Below the pieces are notes generated by a model. That model was not told the origin of the DNA, did not search any database, and saw nothing but the letters and a program-made list of their open reading frames with translations. From contig NZ_LMEY01000028.1 of NCBI RefSeq assembly GCF_001426665.1, forward strand, positions 1-64,000: a stretch of DNA of 64,000 bases. Direction: 5' to 3'. This document shows positions 55,141 to 63,413 of the stretch, piece by piece (the first letter of the stretch is position 1; the number at the start of each line of letters is the position of its first letter). This DNA comes from Rhizobium sp. Root1334. GTDB taxonomy: Bacteria; Pseudomonadota; Alphaproteobacteria; Rhizobiales; Rhizobiaceae. The translations under genes were made by a program, and so were the position numbers.

Positions 55141-56358
55141 TCAGCCTTTGGCGGGCATGAACTCCTTGATGTCGGCGGGTTCGGCGGCCATCTGCAGATG
55201 CAAGCGTTCACCGGTATAGGGAGAGTGCTTTTCGACGACATCGAGATTGAGCTCGATGCCGAGACCCGGTTCGCGCGACGGAATGAGATAGCCATCGTCG
55301 AACTGCAGTTTGGTTTTCAGCACCTCACCGTGAAAGCCGCCGAAATCCATGATCGCCTCGTGAATGAGGAAATTCGGGGTGGCGGCTGAAAGCTGGATGC
55401 TGGCGGCGGCACCGACCGGACCATTGTAGAGATGCGGCGCGATCTGGGCGTAGAAGGCCTCGGCCATACCGGCGATCTTCTTGGCTTCCAACAGGCCGCC
55501 GACACGGGCGACATTCATCTGCAGGATCGCGGCGGCACCGAGTTGCAGCACGCGCTGGAACTCGTATTTCGTCGTCAGCCGTTCACCGGTCGAGATCGGG
55601 ATGGATGTGGCGCGTGCCACTTCGGCCATGGCAGCCTCCTGCCCGGGCGGCACCGGCTCCTCGAACCAGAGCGGATCGTATTTTTCCAAGCGGCGTGCCA
55701 GCCGGATCGCTGAGGACGGCGCCATCTGACCGTGTGTTCCGAAGAGGATATCGGCGCGGCTGCCGATCGCTTCGCGGATTTTCGAGCAGAACAGTTCGCA
55801 ACGATCAAGAACCCCCATCGAAAGCTGGTGGCCGGAATAGTTGGTATAGGGGCCGGCCGGGTCGAATTTGACGGCGGTAAAGCCCATCTCGACCATGCGG
55901 ATGGCCTCTTCGGCGGCAAGATCCGGATCGTTATAGTCGTAATCGCCGGCCGCGTTCTTCGGGTAGAGATAGGTGTAGGCGCGTAGCTTTTCGTGGACTG
56001 TGCCACCGAGCAGGTCGGAGACCGGCCGGCCGGCCGCCTTGCCGATGATGTCCCAGCAAGCGATTTCCAGGCCGGAGACGATACCCATCATCGTGGTGTC
56101 CGGGCGCTGCGTGAAGCCGCTGGAATAGGCCGCCCGCCAGAAACGCTCGATCTGGTGAGGGTCATGATCGAGAAGATAGCGCTGAAAGACATCGTCGATC
56201 AGCGGAACCATGGCTGAGGGATGAAACGAGGTCGCATAGATTTCACCGACACCCGATATGCCACACGCTGTCTCGAGCTGGACGAAAATCCAGCACATGC
56301 CGCCGACATGCGGGGGTGGAACGGCAACCACATGGGTCTTCAGCGATGCGATCTTCAT
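55141..56358 (-). CDS. Enolase-superfamily dehydratase (mandelate racemase subgroup)
   Basis: A 405-residue member of the mandelate racemase/muconate lactonizing group. The capping domain is N-terminal. The barrel has GFTAVKFDPAGP, LFGTHGQMAPSSAIRLARRLEKYDPLWFEEPVPP with the metal-ligand acidic pair, and STGERLTTKYEFQRVLQLGAAAILQMNVARVGGL. The THGQ segment fits acid-sugar dehydratases with His as one base, such as the galactonate-dehydratase type. It likely dehydrates a sugar acid to a 2-keto-3-deoxy acid. The exact substrate cannot be told. Confidence 0.85.
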   Translation of the reverse strand: MKIASLKTHVVAVPPPHVGGMCWIFVQLETACGISGVGEIYATSFHPSAMVPLIDDVFQRYLLDHDPHQIERFWRAAYSSGFTQRPDTTMMGIVSGLEIACWDIIGKAAGRPVSDLLGGTVHEKLRAYTYLYPKNAAGDYDYNDPDLAAEEAIRMVEMGFTAVKFDPAGPYTNYSGHQLSMGVLDRCELFCSKIREAIGSRADILFGTHGQMAPSSAIRLARRLEKYDPLWFEEPVPPGQEAAMAEVARATSIPISTGERLTTKYEFQRVLQLGAAAILQMNVARVGGLLEAKKIAGMAEAFYAQIAPHLYNGPVGAAASIQLSAATPNFLIHEAIMDFGGFHGEVLKTKLQFDDGYLIPSREPGLGIELNLDVVEKHSPYTGERLHLQMAAEPADIKEFMPAKG

Positions 56359-56383
56359 GGTTGGTTCCTCCCCGGCCAGATGA

Positions 56384-57814
56384 TCAGTGTTTCAGGATGA
56401 CAAGCCGCGTCTGCGTGAATTCCAGCATGCCGTGTTTGCCGTCGTCGCCACCTAGCCCGGATTTCTTCCATCCCGCGTGATAGCCTTGGTAGGGATCCGC
56501 CGGGAACCGGTTGACATAGAGCTCGCCCGCCTCGATCTCGCTCGCGGCCTGCATGACCTTGCGGTAACTTTCCGAAAACAACACCGAGGCAAGCCCGAAC
56601 TGATGGTCGCTAGCCATTGCCAAAGCCTCGTCGAACGTCTCGTAGGAAAGCACCGCCAGCACCGGCCCGAACACCTCTTCCCGGACGATCTCCATCTCCT
56701 GGCGGCAGCCTGTGATCAGGGTCGGTGGATAGAAATAACCGTCCCCATCCGGGATCACGCCACCGGCCACAACCGTTGCCCCTTCAGCCTTGGCCCGCTC
56801 GATCATCCGGTGAATACGTTCGCGTGCCGCGGCATTGGCAAGCGGCCCCATGGAGTCGGGATCGGTAGCGCGATCGCCGAAGCGGCGGGCGGTGAAAGCG
56901 CTGCGCAGTTTCTCGACAAGTGTGTCGTGGATCGACGCATGCACATAAAGCCGCTCGGCAGAGGTGCAGACCTGACCACAATGAGCCGTCTTCGCACCGA
57001 GAACCATGCGAGCAACCGCGTCGAGATCGGCGTCGGGCTCGACGATGACAGGCGATTTTCCGCCCAGCTCAAGCGATGGCTTGGCGATATTGACCTTGCA
57101 ATAATCGAGCACTGTCTGGCCCGCAGCGACGCTGCCCGTCAGCGTGATCATGCCGATGGCCGGGTGCGTACACATCGTCCGTGCGGCGTCGTGCGACATC
57201 GTCATGATGTTGATAAGGCCCGCCGGTAGATCGGCCTCCAGCACGGCTTGCGCAAAAGCAAAGGCCGAGGTCGGCGTGTTGTTGCTCGGACGAACGACGA
57301 CGGCATTGCCGGTGATCAGGGCAGGCGCGATCTTACGCACCAGGGTATAGATCGGGAAATTGAACGGGATGAGGCAGGCGACGACGCCGATCGGCTCCCG
57401 CTTCAGCATCAGGGTTTCGTCAGGCGTATCGCTTTCAATGACCTCGCCTTCGATCCGGCGCGCCCACTCGGCGTGGTAGCGCATCAGTTCGACGCCGTAG
57501 ATGGCCTCCGCGGTCGCGTCTGCGAGGCTCTTGCCGGATTCCAGAGCCAGCGCCTCGCCTATCCTTGGCGCATGCCGCTCGATGGCATCGGCCAGTTTCC
57601 GCAAGGCATCGCCCCGCTGGATCGCCGGCAACTTGCGCCAGGATTTTTGCGCGGTCTTCGCGGCCTCCACGGCAGCAACAACAGCGGCGTCGTCTGCGGC
57701 CGGAACCGTGGTGAAAATCTTGCCGTCGGCGGGATTACGCACTTCGATCCCAGGCAAGCCGGAAGCCTCGACAAAGCGGCCACCGATGAAATTGCGATGC
57801 TGCGTCATGACCAC
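56384..57814 (-). CDS. NAD(P)-dependent aldehyde dehydrogenase
   Basis: A 476-residue aldehyde dehydrogenase. The glutamate motif is LELGGKSP, and the catalytic cysteine lies in GAKTAHCGQVCTSAERLYVH; cofactor contacts are seen at PFNFPIYTLVRKIAPALITGN and TGSVAAGQ. It resembles glycolaldehyde/lactaldehyde or succinate-semialdehyde dehydrogenases. It is the first gene of the minus-strand catabolic operon after the LysR gene. It would oxidise an aldehyde from the GMC step. Confidence 0.92.
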   Translation of the reverse strand: MVMTQHRNFIGGRFVEASGLPGIEVRNPADGKIFTTVPAADDAAVVAAVEAAKTAQKSWRKLPAIQRGDALRKLADAIERHAPRIGEALALESGKSLADATAEAIYGVELMRYHAEWARRIEGEVIESDTPDETLMLKREPIGVVACLIPFNFPIYTLVRKIAPALITGNAVVVRPSNNTPTSAFAFAQAVLEADLPAGLINIMTMSHDAARTMCTHPAIGMITLTGSVAAGQTVLDYCKVNIAKPSLELGGKSPVIVEPDADLDAVARMVLGAKTAHCGQVCTSAERLYVHASIHDTLVEKLRSAFTARRFGDRATDPDSMGPLANAAARERIHRMIERAKAEGATVVAGGVIPDGDGYFYPPTLITGCRQEMEIVREEVFGPVLAVLSYETFDEALAMASDHQFGLASVLFSESYRKVMQAASEIEAGELYVNRFPADPYQGYHAGWKKSGLGGDDGKHGMLEFTQTRLVILKH

Positions 57815-57888
57815 CCGAAACGTAATCTGTTTCAGGCAGTAGACGGGACCTCGCCCCCTGTTCGCAAGCGACTTATTCTCGGGTCAAT

Positions 57889-57905
57889 CATTCCAAAAAC
57901 GAATG
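57889..57905. promoter_or_regulatory. Candidate LysR-type binding dyad
   Basis: CATTC-N7-GAATG (with T-N11-A-like spacing) lies between the LysR gene and the aldehyde dehydrogenase gene, about 75 bp before the latter. Its position suits an operator for the adjacent LysR protein. Confidence 0.35.
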
Positions 57906-57916
57906 TTCGGCCCTGC

Positions 57917-58837
57917 TCATTTTGCGGCGCCGTAAAGGTCATGATCCAGCGTGACCTCGCTTTGCAGCCATGCGCGAAAATCCCGGACATTCGCGGGTTC
58001 GGGCTGATCCGTGCGTGTCACCAGCCAATAGGATTCGTGGCCTTCGATCTCGACATCAAGTACCGGTACCAACTGGCCGCTTTGCAGCTGGCTGGCGACC
58101 ATGAAGCGATCGACCACGGCGATACCAAGCCCGTTGCAGGCGGCTTCGATCACCAGGTCGAGAAGGTCGAACTCCATCCCGCCCCGCACATCGGTGCCGC
58201 TAAGGCCGGCGGCGTCCAGCCAATGCTGCCAGGTGAGGTAGCGCTGATCGGCTGCGGCCAGAACATGCAGGAATGTGAAGGCGGAAAGATCGATAGGAGC
58301 GCTTCGGCTGACCGCCTCCAGCAGGCCGGGCGCGCAGACAGCAATATGCCGCTCTGTCATCAGGATGCGGGATTGCAGCATCGCCCATTCGCCGTCACCG
58401 AAGCGGATGGCGCAATCGAGCAGGCTGCGCTCGGCAAGCGTGTCCTTGAGATCGGTGCTGAGGCTGATCTCGATCTCCGGCAGGGCCTGGCGCAGGCGCG
58501 ACAGCCGTGGCATCAGCCAGCGTTTGGCAAAGGTCGGCGGCACGTTGATGCGCAGCCTGTTGCGGTTGTTCTTCTCCATGATCGAGCGCACCGTCTGCTC
58601 GACATTGTGAAAGGCCAGCTGAAGAGTTGCGAGCAGTTCGGCACCGGCACGCGTCAGCTCCAGATCATGGTGATGGCGGATCAACAGATTCTCGCCCAGC
58701 TGTTTTTCGAGATTGCGCACCTGCCGGCTGACCGCACTTTGCGTCAGGTTCAGCACTTCGGCCGCACGCGTGAAACTGCGCGTCTGGCCGACGACCTCGA
58801 AAACCTTCATCGCCGAAAGCGCAGGTAATTTCCGCAT
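57917..58837 (-). CDS. LysR-family transcriptional regulator (GcvA-like)
   Basis: A 306-residue LysR protein. The helix-turn-helix is LPALSAMKVFEVVGQTRSFTRAAEVLNLTQSAVSRQVRNLEKQLG at about residues 4-48, and the effector domain resembles the GcvA branch (LPEIEISLSTDLKDTLAERSLLDCAIRFGDGEW). It is upstream of and co-directional with the aldehyde dehydrogenase operon, with a 102-bp gap, and probably activates that operon. Confidence 0.9.
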   Translation of the reverse strand: MRKLPALSAMKVFEVVGQTRSFTRAAEVLNLTQSAVSRQVRNLEKQLGENLLIRHHHDLELTRAGAELLATLQLAFHNVEQTVRSIMEKNNRNRLRINVPPTFAKRWLMPRLSRLRQALPEIEISLSTDLKDTLAERSLLDCAIRFGDGEWAMLQSRILMTERHIAVCAPGLLEAVSRSAPIDLSAFTFLHVLAAADQRYLTWQHWLDAAGLSGTDVRGGMEFDLLDLVIEAACNGLGIAVVDRFMVASQLQSGQLVPVLDVEIEGHESYWLVTRTDQPEPANVRDFRAWLQSEVTLDHDLYGAAK

Positions 58838-59072
58838 TCCATCGCTTCCATAAATTCAGGTTGGCCTGTATCAGCCAATATGTAGCGCGTTATCTATGTT
58901 TCAGGCTTCCGGGTCGGGTCAAGCTGCCGATGCTCCCGGTGGTGTTTTTGATATCTTGAACCTGGCTGCAGGGCCTTGTTGCGTCATCTGCGACAGCCAT
59001 CACCTTCCGCAGCGGTCTTGTTGTGCTACGATCCACCAAGCCTTCGTTGGATAAACGGCGAGGGGTTACAGT

Positions 59073-60698
59073 TTGGCAAACCTGGACGGGTACTCGAACG
59101 ACATGATCTGGCGGCATCTTCCACTCAGGAACCTGACGGTCGCATTGTTCGTCTGGCTTGGTCTGACCGTACTGTTTGCCGGCGTCTCTATGCGGATAGA
59201 GTATCAACGAGCGTCGGAAGAACTCGCCGCGACAGGGCAGACGATCCACCGTCTGATCTCGCAACGGGCGGCGCAGCACGATGCGCACCTGACCAGCCTC
59301 GTGGCACTGATCAAGGCCGCTCCCGAGTTGCCCGAAACAGCGATCGGCGAGGTCTTTCAGAGCATTGTCCAGTTTTACCCGCGCATCACCGCAATCGACC
59401 TCGTCAGGCTTCCAGTGGACGGGGTTTCCACTGCGGCCACATTGATATCGTGGCCCGGTCCGCTGAAAACCGACCTATCCCCCATAGCAAGCGCCATTGC
59501 CGGACAAAAACAGGGTGAAGTACGGACCTATCTCAACACCGCCTATCCAGGCAGATACCTTCTGGGAAAGCGCGCGACAGCGGGCAATCCGGGTCTGGCG
59601 ATCGTTGTCCAGATCGATCCTGTCCTGCTGATCGAGGGCGATGAGCGACCGGCCTGGGCGCATGTGCGCGTCAGCCTTGATGGCGAAACGGTGCTGGATC
59701 GTGAGGCCAATGGACCCAGCGTGACCGACAGCATTCTGACGCAACCGCATTTCAGCAAGATTGTGGACAGTCAGAGCCAGCCGTTCATGGTGGACGCCAC
59801 GCGCCCTCTCGCCCTCTCGGACATTTTGAGCGGGACCAGGATCGGTGGCTTCGCGCTCGCCTGCTTGGCTGTGCTGTTGTTGCTGCTGTTCACTTGGCAG
59901 CTGAAGGCCAATGCCCGCAAATTGCAGCAAACCGCGGAAGAAGCGGAGCGGCGGGCGCATCTGCACGAGCATGAAACGAGACTGGCCCACGCGCTGCGGG
60001 TCAACGCGCTGGGCGAGCTGGCATCAGGTATTGCTCATGAGCTGACACAGCCGCTGACCGCCCTCTTGAGCCAGAGCCAGGCCGCCCTGCGCCTTGCCGC
60101 GAGCGAACACCCCGATCCTGCCTTGCTCCCCGAAGCGCTAAGCGCCAATGTGCGCGAAGCCAAGCGCGCCGGAGCGATGCTGAAAAGGATGCGTGACTAT
60201 ATCAGCAAGCGCGAGCAGAAACTGGTTCTTGCCGATCTCAACCAGATCGTTGTCGATATCGCCGAGCTCGTGCGGGCCGATCTCGAAAAGCGCCAGATCA
60301 CCCTCATTCTCGATCTTGCGACGCCGTCACCGCAAGCAGTGGTCGATCCCATCGAGATGGAGCAGGTGCTGCATAATCTCGTCCGCAATGCTGCCGACGC
60401 GCTGGAACATGGGGACATGCCTGATAGGAGCATCCGCATCGAGACGATCCTATTGGAGAGCGGCGCGATCATTCAGGTCAGCGACACCGGTCCCGGTATC
60501 GAAGCGGACACGCTGCCGCGTCTTTTCGAACCGTTCTACACGACAAAAACCGATGGAATGGGGCTTGGGCTCGCGCTATGCGCGTCATTGGTAGAGCGGA
60601 TCGGCGGACACATCGACGGCCGCAACCAGACGTCCGGCGGCGCCATCTTTACCGTTACGCTGCCCGCCGTGGAGCAACACCTGAAGGCCGCACAATGA
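59073..60698 (+). CDS. Membrane sensor histidine kinase with periplasmic domain (DctB/FixL-type kinase core)
   Basis: A 541-residue kinase. Membrane spans lie at about 22-40 and 257-275, enclosing a 215-residue periplasmic sensor domain. The kinase core has His322 in LGELASGIAHELTQPL, the FixL/DctB-type H-box, then an N-box (LVRNAADALEHG), DTGPGIE and GMGLGLALC. The start is a TTG at 59073 with GAGGGG upstream, or possibly an ATG at 59103. It overlaps the response-regulator gene by 4 nt. Because a secreted HbpS/GlcG-type protein follows, the periplasmic domain may sense through that protein. Confidence 0.88.
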   Translation: MANLDGYSNDMIWRHLPLRNLTVALFVWLGLTVLFAGVSMRIEYQRASEELAATGQTIHRLISQRAAQHDAHLTSLVALIKAAPELPETAIGEVFQSIVQFYPRITAIDLVRLPVDGVSTAATLISWPGPLKTDLSPIASAIAGQKQGEVRTYLNTAYPGRYLLGKRATAGNPGLAIVVQIDPVLLIEGDERPAWAHVRVSLDGETVLDREANGPSVTDSILTQPHFSKIVDSQSQPFMVDATRPLALSDILSGTRIGGFALACLAVLLLLLFTWQLKANARKLQQTAEEAERRAHLHEHETRLAHALRVNALGELASGIAHELTQPLTALLSQSQAALRLAASEHPDPALLPEALSANVREAKRAGAMLKRMRDYISKREQKLVLADLNQIVVDIAELVRADLEKRQITLILDLATPSPQAVVDPIEMEQVLHNLVRNAADALEHGDMPDRSIRIETILLESGAIIQVSDTGPGIEADTLPRLFEPFYTTKTDGMGLGLALCASLVERIGGHIDGRNQTSGGAIFTVTLPAVEQHLKAAQ

Positions 60699-61309
60699 AA
60701 CCGTTTCAGATCTACCTGATCGACGACGACGAACCGGTCCGCGAGGCGATAAAACTGCTGCTGCGGACCTATGGCATGACGGTCGAAACTTTCGCCGATC
60801 CGGCCACATTCCTGGCGCATGTCGATCCGAAACGCCCAGGCTGCATCCTCGCCGACCTGCGTATGCCGCTGATCAGCGGCCTGCAGATGCACGAGCGGCT
60901 GCTAGAACGCGGCATTGGCTGGCCCACGATCATGATAACCGGCCATGGTGACGTGAACGCCTGCCGCCGCGCCTTCAAGGCAGGCATCCTCGACTTCCTG
61001 ACCAAGCCGGTCGACGAGCAGGTTCTGCTGGACGCCATACAATCCGCGTTCCAGACGCTGGAGCGCGTCTTGGAAAAAGAGGAATCCAGAGAACTTCTCC
61101 GCAGCCTAACGGACCGCGAACGCGAGGTCCTGGATATGGTTTGCCGCGGCTGGGCCACGAAGGAAATCGCCGTTGCGCTTAACGTTTCGGCACGAACCAT
61201 CGATGCACACCGGGCCAATATCGCCGACAAGCTGGGTACCAGTTCCGTGGCCGACTTCGTGCAGCTGACGTCCGCCAACGCCGAACTCCCCATAGGTAGG
61301 AATACCTAG
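60695..61309 (+). CDS. FixJ/NarL-type response regulator
   Basis: A 204-residue regulator. The receiver domain has IDDDEPVREAI, phospho-acceptor Asp54 in ILADLRMPLISG, and a KPV lysine. The C-terminal LuxR-type helix-turn-helix is LTDREREVLDMVCRGWATKEIAVALNVSARTIDAHRANIADKLG. It is translationally coupled to the kinase (ATGA). A 16-bp palindrome overlaps its stop and lies upstream of the secreted-protein gene, which may be its target. Confidence 0.92.
   Translation: MKPFQIYLIDDDEPVREAIKLLLRTYGMTVETFADPATFLAHVDPKRPGCILADLRMPLISGLQMHERLLERGIGWPTIMITGHGDVNACRRAFKAGILDFLTKPVDEQVLLDAIQSAFQTLERVLEKEESRELLRSLTDREREVLDMVCRGWATKEIAVALNVSARTIDAHRANIADKLGTSSVADFVQLTSANAELPIGRNT
61293..61308. promoter_or_regulatory. 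Palindrome upstream of the HbpS/GlcG-type gene
   Basis: TAGGTA-GGAA-TACCTA, a perfect dyad about 108 bp before the start at 61417, overlapping the regulator stop codon. TACCTA resembles the half-sites used by NarL/FixJ-family regulators, so it may be the binding site of the adjacent regulator. Confidence 0.4.
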
Positions 61310-61416
61310 TCGCATTGGTTCCGTTGCGGATTCAGCATCCGCACCTGCTCAGATATCCCGGTCGTCAGAAAGCAAGGCGCTTTCCCGCATCGCGTACACG
61401 ATAGGAGACAGATGAG

Positions 61417-61902
61417 ATGAACCGTATACTGCTTGCCGGCACGATTGCACTTGCCCTGACATCCGCAGCCTCTGCCGAAGTTCTCAAAGAAAACAACATG
61501 CCGCTGGATATCGCGGTAGAACTGGCACAGGGCGCCGTCTCCGCATGCGCCGCCGATGGTTACAACGTATCGGCCGCCGTCGTGGACCGGGCAGGCGTGG
61601 TTCGCGCCCTGCTGCGTGCCGACAATGCCGGACCGCATACGGTCAGTGCCGCCAGCCAGAAGGCCTTCACGTCCGTATCGGCTCGCATTCCGACCAGCGT
61701 CATGGTTGAAAACATCCAGAAGAACCAGGGTGCGGCCCAGCTCGTCGCCATTGACGGCTTTCTCGTTCTGGCCGGTGGCGTACCCGTCAAGATCGGCAAG
61801 GAGACCATCGGCGCGATCGGCGTCGGTGGCGCACCGGGCGGCCATCTCGATGAAGCCTGCGCCAACGCCGCCATTGCCAAGGTGCAGGATCAGCTCAAGT
61901 AA
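61417..61902 (+). CDS. Secreted HbpS/GlcG (DUF336) family protein
   Basis: A 161-residue protein with a signal peptide (ILLAGTIALALTSAASAE) and a Haem_degrading/GlcG domain: MPLDIAVELAQGAVSACAADGYNVSAAVVDRAGVVRALLRADNAGPHTVSAASQKAFTSVS and GAIGVGGAPGGHLDEACANAAI. Streptomyces HbpS, from the same family, is a secreted heme-binding partner that modulates the SenS/SenR two-component system. The arrangement here (kinase, regulator, then secreted DUF336 protein) is the same type, so an accessory sensor role is plausible. It could instead be an enzyme accessory protein, as in glycolate loci. Confidence 0.85.
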   Translation: MNRILLAGTIALALTSAASAEVLKENNMPLDIAVELAQGAVSACAADGYNVSAAVVDRAGVVRALLRADNAGPHTVSAASQKAFTSVSARIPTSVMVENIQKNQGAAQLVAIDGFLVLAGGVPVKIGKETIGAIGVGGAPGGHLDEACANAAIAKVQDQLK

Positions 61903-61928
61903 GAAGCAGTGCGTTCTTTAAACGAAAG

Positions 61929-61952
61929 TCCCCGCGGCGTCCGCTGCGGGGG
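61929..61952 (+). terminator. GC-rich hairpin after the HbpS/GlcG-type gene
   Basis: CCCCGCGGC pairs with GCTGCGGGG (one G-T pair, 4-nt loop), 27 nt after the stop. There is no T-run, so termination is uncertain. The following bases to 62256 contain no gene I can support. Confidence 0.5.
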
Positions 61953-62256
61953 AAGCGGCCGCTTATTGCCGATATCGTTTAAAAACGCGATGGATTGGCC
62001 GCTCATCCACCCCTCTCGGTCTTTTGAGCGGATTAGATTGCCATTCACCCCCGCACCTCAGTGCAGGGTATACCGCCCTTATGCGATAAAGCGGCGTCTG
62101 TGGCTTCAGGTTATCCAATCTCCTCAGGTTTATGCGGCTGCAGGCAAGTTGCCGGCAGCAGCTATTGTCGCTGGTGGCGACGCGAGGCGGGCCGCATGCC
62201 GACACATTTTCATGGCACCTCTTCCAACAGGGGCAGCACCATGCCATGACAAGTGC

Positions 62257-62601
62257 ATGAAGCTCGCTGCGATCATCCATCGGCTGCTCTTGCTGTCTGC
62301 CCTGCTCGGGATCTTTTTTGGTCCCGTCAGCATAGGCGCGGCCGGCAGCACCATGGCGGCTTCAGTTTCAACGCATATGACAGCGATGCCGGAAGACATG
62401 TCCTGCTGTCCCGGCGAGGCGTCGGGCTGTGATGGCGTGGCTTGTCCAATGGCCCTGCTTTGCGCCACGGCCTTTGTTGGCCATGCAGCGGGTGACACGC
62501 CCGTGAACCTTACCTGGACCACCCATCGATTTTTGAGTGTGCCGTCCCCGGTTCTTGCATCGTCACTGGTCGATCCGCCGTCTCGGCCTCCCAGGGTCTG
62601 A
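62257..62601 (+). CDS. Small Cys-rich secreted protein
   Basis: A 114-residue protein beginning with a signal-like hydrophobic segment (LLLLSALLGIFFGPVSIGAAG). The mature part has MPEDMSCCPGEASGCDGVACPMALLC with several cysteines, then a second hydrophobic patch. I do not recognise a family. The two-Cys-pair pattern and the neighbouring DUF411 protein suggest a metal-related (copper) role. The start at 62257 lacks a strong ribosome site, so a different start is possible. Confidence 0.5.
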   Translation: MKLAAIIHRLLLLSALLGIFFGPVSIGAAGSTMAASVSTHMTAMPEDMSCCPGEASGCDGVACPMALLCATAFVGHAAGDTPVNLTWTTHRFLSVPSPVLASSLVDPPSRPPRV

Positions 62602-62846
62602 TCTCGCATCATCGAGTACATCAGTGCGAATGCAATGGTTGCATCCGTACGCGCATCCTGTGGAACAAGATAGCAGATTTGGTTCATGCGACGTATCGTC
62701 ATGACGAGAAACCGCAGCGGCGCATCCTCTCCGATCCCGCCGCGCAAGACCTCGTCAAAGGACGGCGCTTGGCTCGATCGACGGCATCCACCACAGGAAG
62801 AAAGCACTCAAAACACCAGAAATATAGTCCTTGAAGGAATGACGAC

Positions 62847-63317
62847 ATGAACATCGATAGAAGACGGTTTATCTGCGCGGGCATCGCCATCGCAGCCACA
62901 TTTGCAGGCATGGGGCATGCCTCTGCCGCAGCGCAGACGATGACTGTTTATAAGGACCCGAACTGCGGTTGCTGCCATCTCTGGGCAGAGGCGATGAAGG
63001 CAGAAGGGTTTGACATCAAGATCGAGGATCGCGACGACCTGACACCGATCAAGGCCCGTTTCGGGATCCCCGCCGATCTGCAGGGATGCCACACCGCCGT
63101 CGTGGCGGGCTATTTCCTCGAGGGCCATGTGCCGCTGGAGGCAGTCCGTAAGCTGCTTGACGAAGAGCCCGCCATCGCCGGCCTGGCAGTGCCCGGCATG
63201 CCATCCGGCTCGCTTGGCATGGGCGATGATCCGAATGCGGCGTATGATGTCTTTGCCGTGGCAAAGACGGCTGGTGAAAAGCCGGCCCTTTTCATGACGA
63301 TGGGGCCGAAGGGCTAA
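62847..63317 (+). CDS. DUF411 metal-binding protein
   Basis: A 156-residue DUF411 protein with a signal peptide (IDRRRFICAGIAIAATFAG; the Arg-Arg-Arg is Tat-like), the diagnostic YKDPNCGCCHLWAEAM with the CGCC motif at about residue 40, and GCHTAVVAGYFLEGHVP. DUF411 proteins are linked to copper handling and often occur in copper-resistance loci. The start at 62847 follows AAGGA. It lies downstream of a small Cys-rich secreted protein and before a strong hairpin. No copper ATPase or CopC is visible in the window. Confidence 0.88.
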   Translation: MNIDRRRFICAGIAIAATFAGMGHASAAAQTMTVYKDPNCGCCHLWAEAMKAEGFDIKIEDRDDLTPIKARFGIPADLQGCHTAVVAGYFLEGHVPLEAVRKLLDEEPAIAGLAVPGMPSGSLGMGDDPNAAYDVFAVAKTAGEKPALFMTMGPKG

Positions 63318-63336
63318 TCGGTACTTTCGTGGACGC

Positions 63337-63367
63337 GTTTACTGCTGCCCTGCCGGCAGCAGTAAAC
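63337..63367. terminator. Hairpin between DUF411 and the IclR-type gene
   Basis: A perfect 13-bp inverted repeat (GTTTACTGCTGCC / GGCAGCAGTAAAC, 5-nt loop) lies between the convergent DUF411 and IclR-type genes and could terminate both. The stem ends in short A/T runs. Confidence 0.7.
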
Positions 63368-63413
63368 CTGCCCGGTCAGATCAGATAGGAACAACCACGA
63401 ACCAACGCATGGC

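Noticed and set aside
57248-58828. Long plus-strand frame (526 codons) opposite the aldehyde dehydrogenase and LysR genes
   Set aside because: Antisense shadow; it has no ribosome site or recognisable domain.
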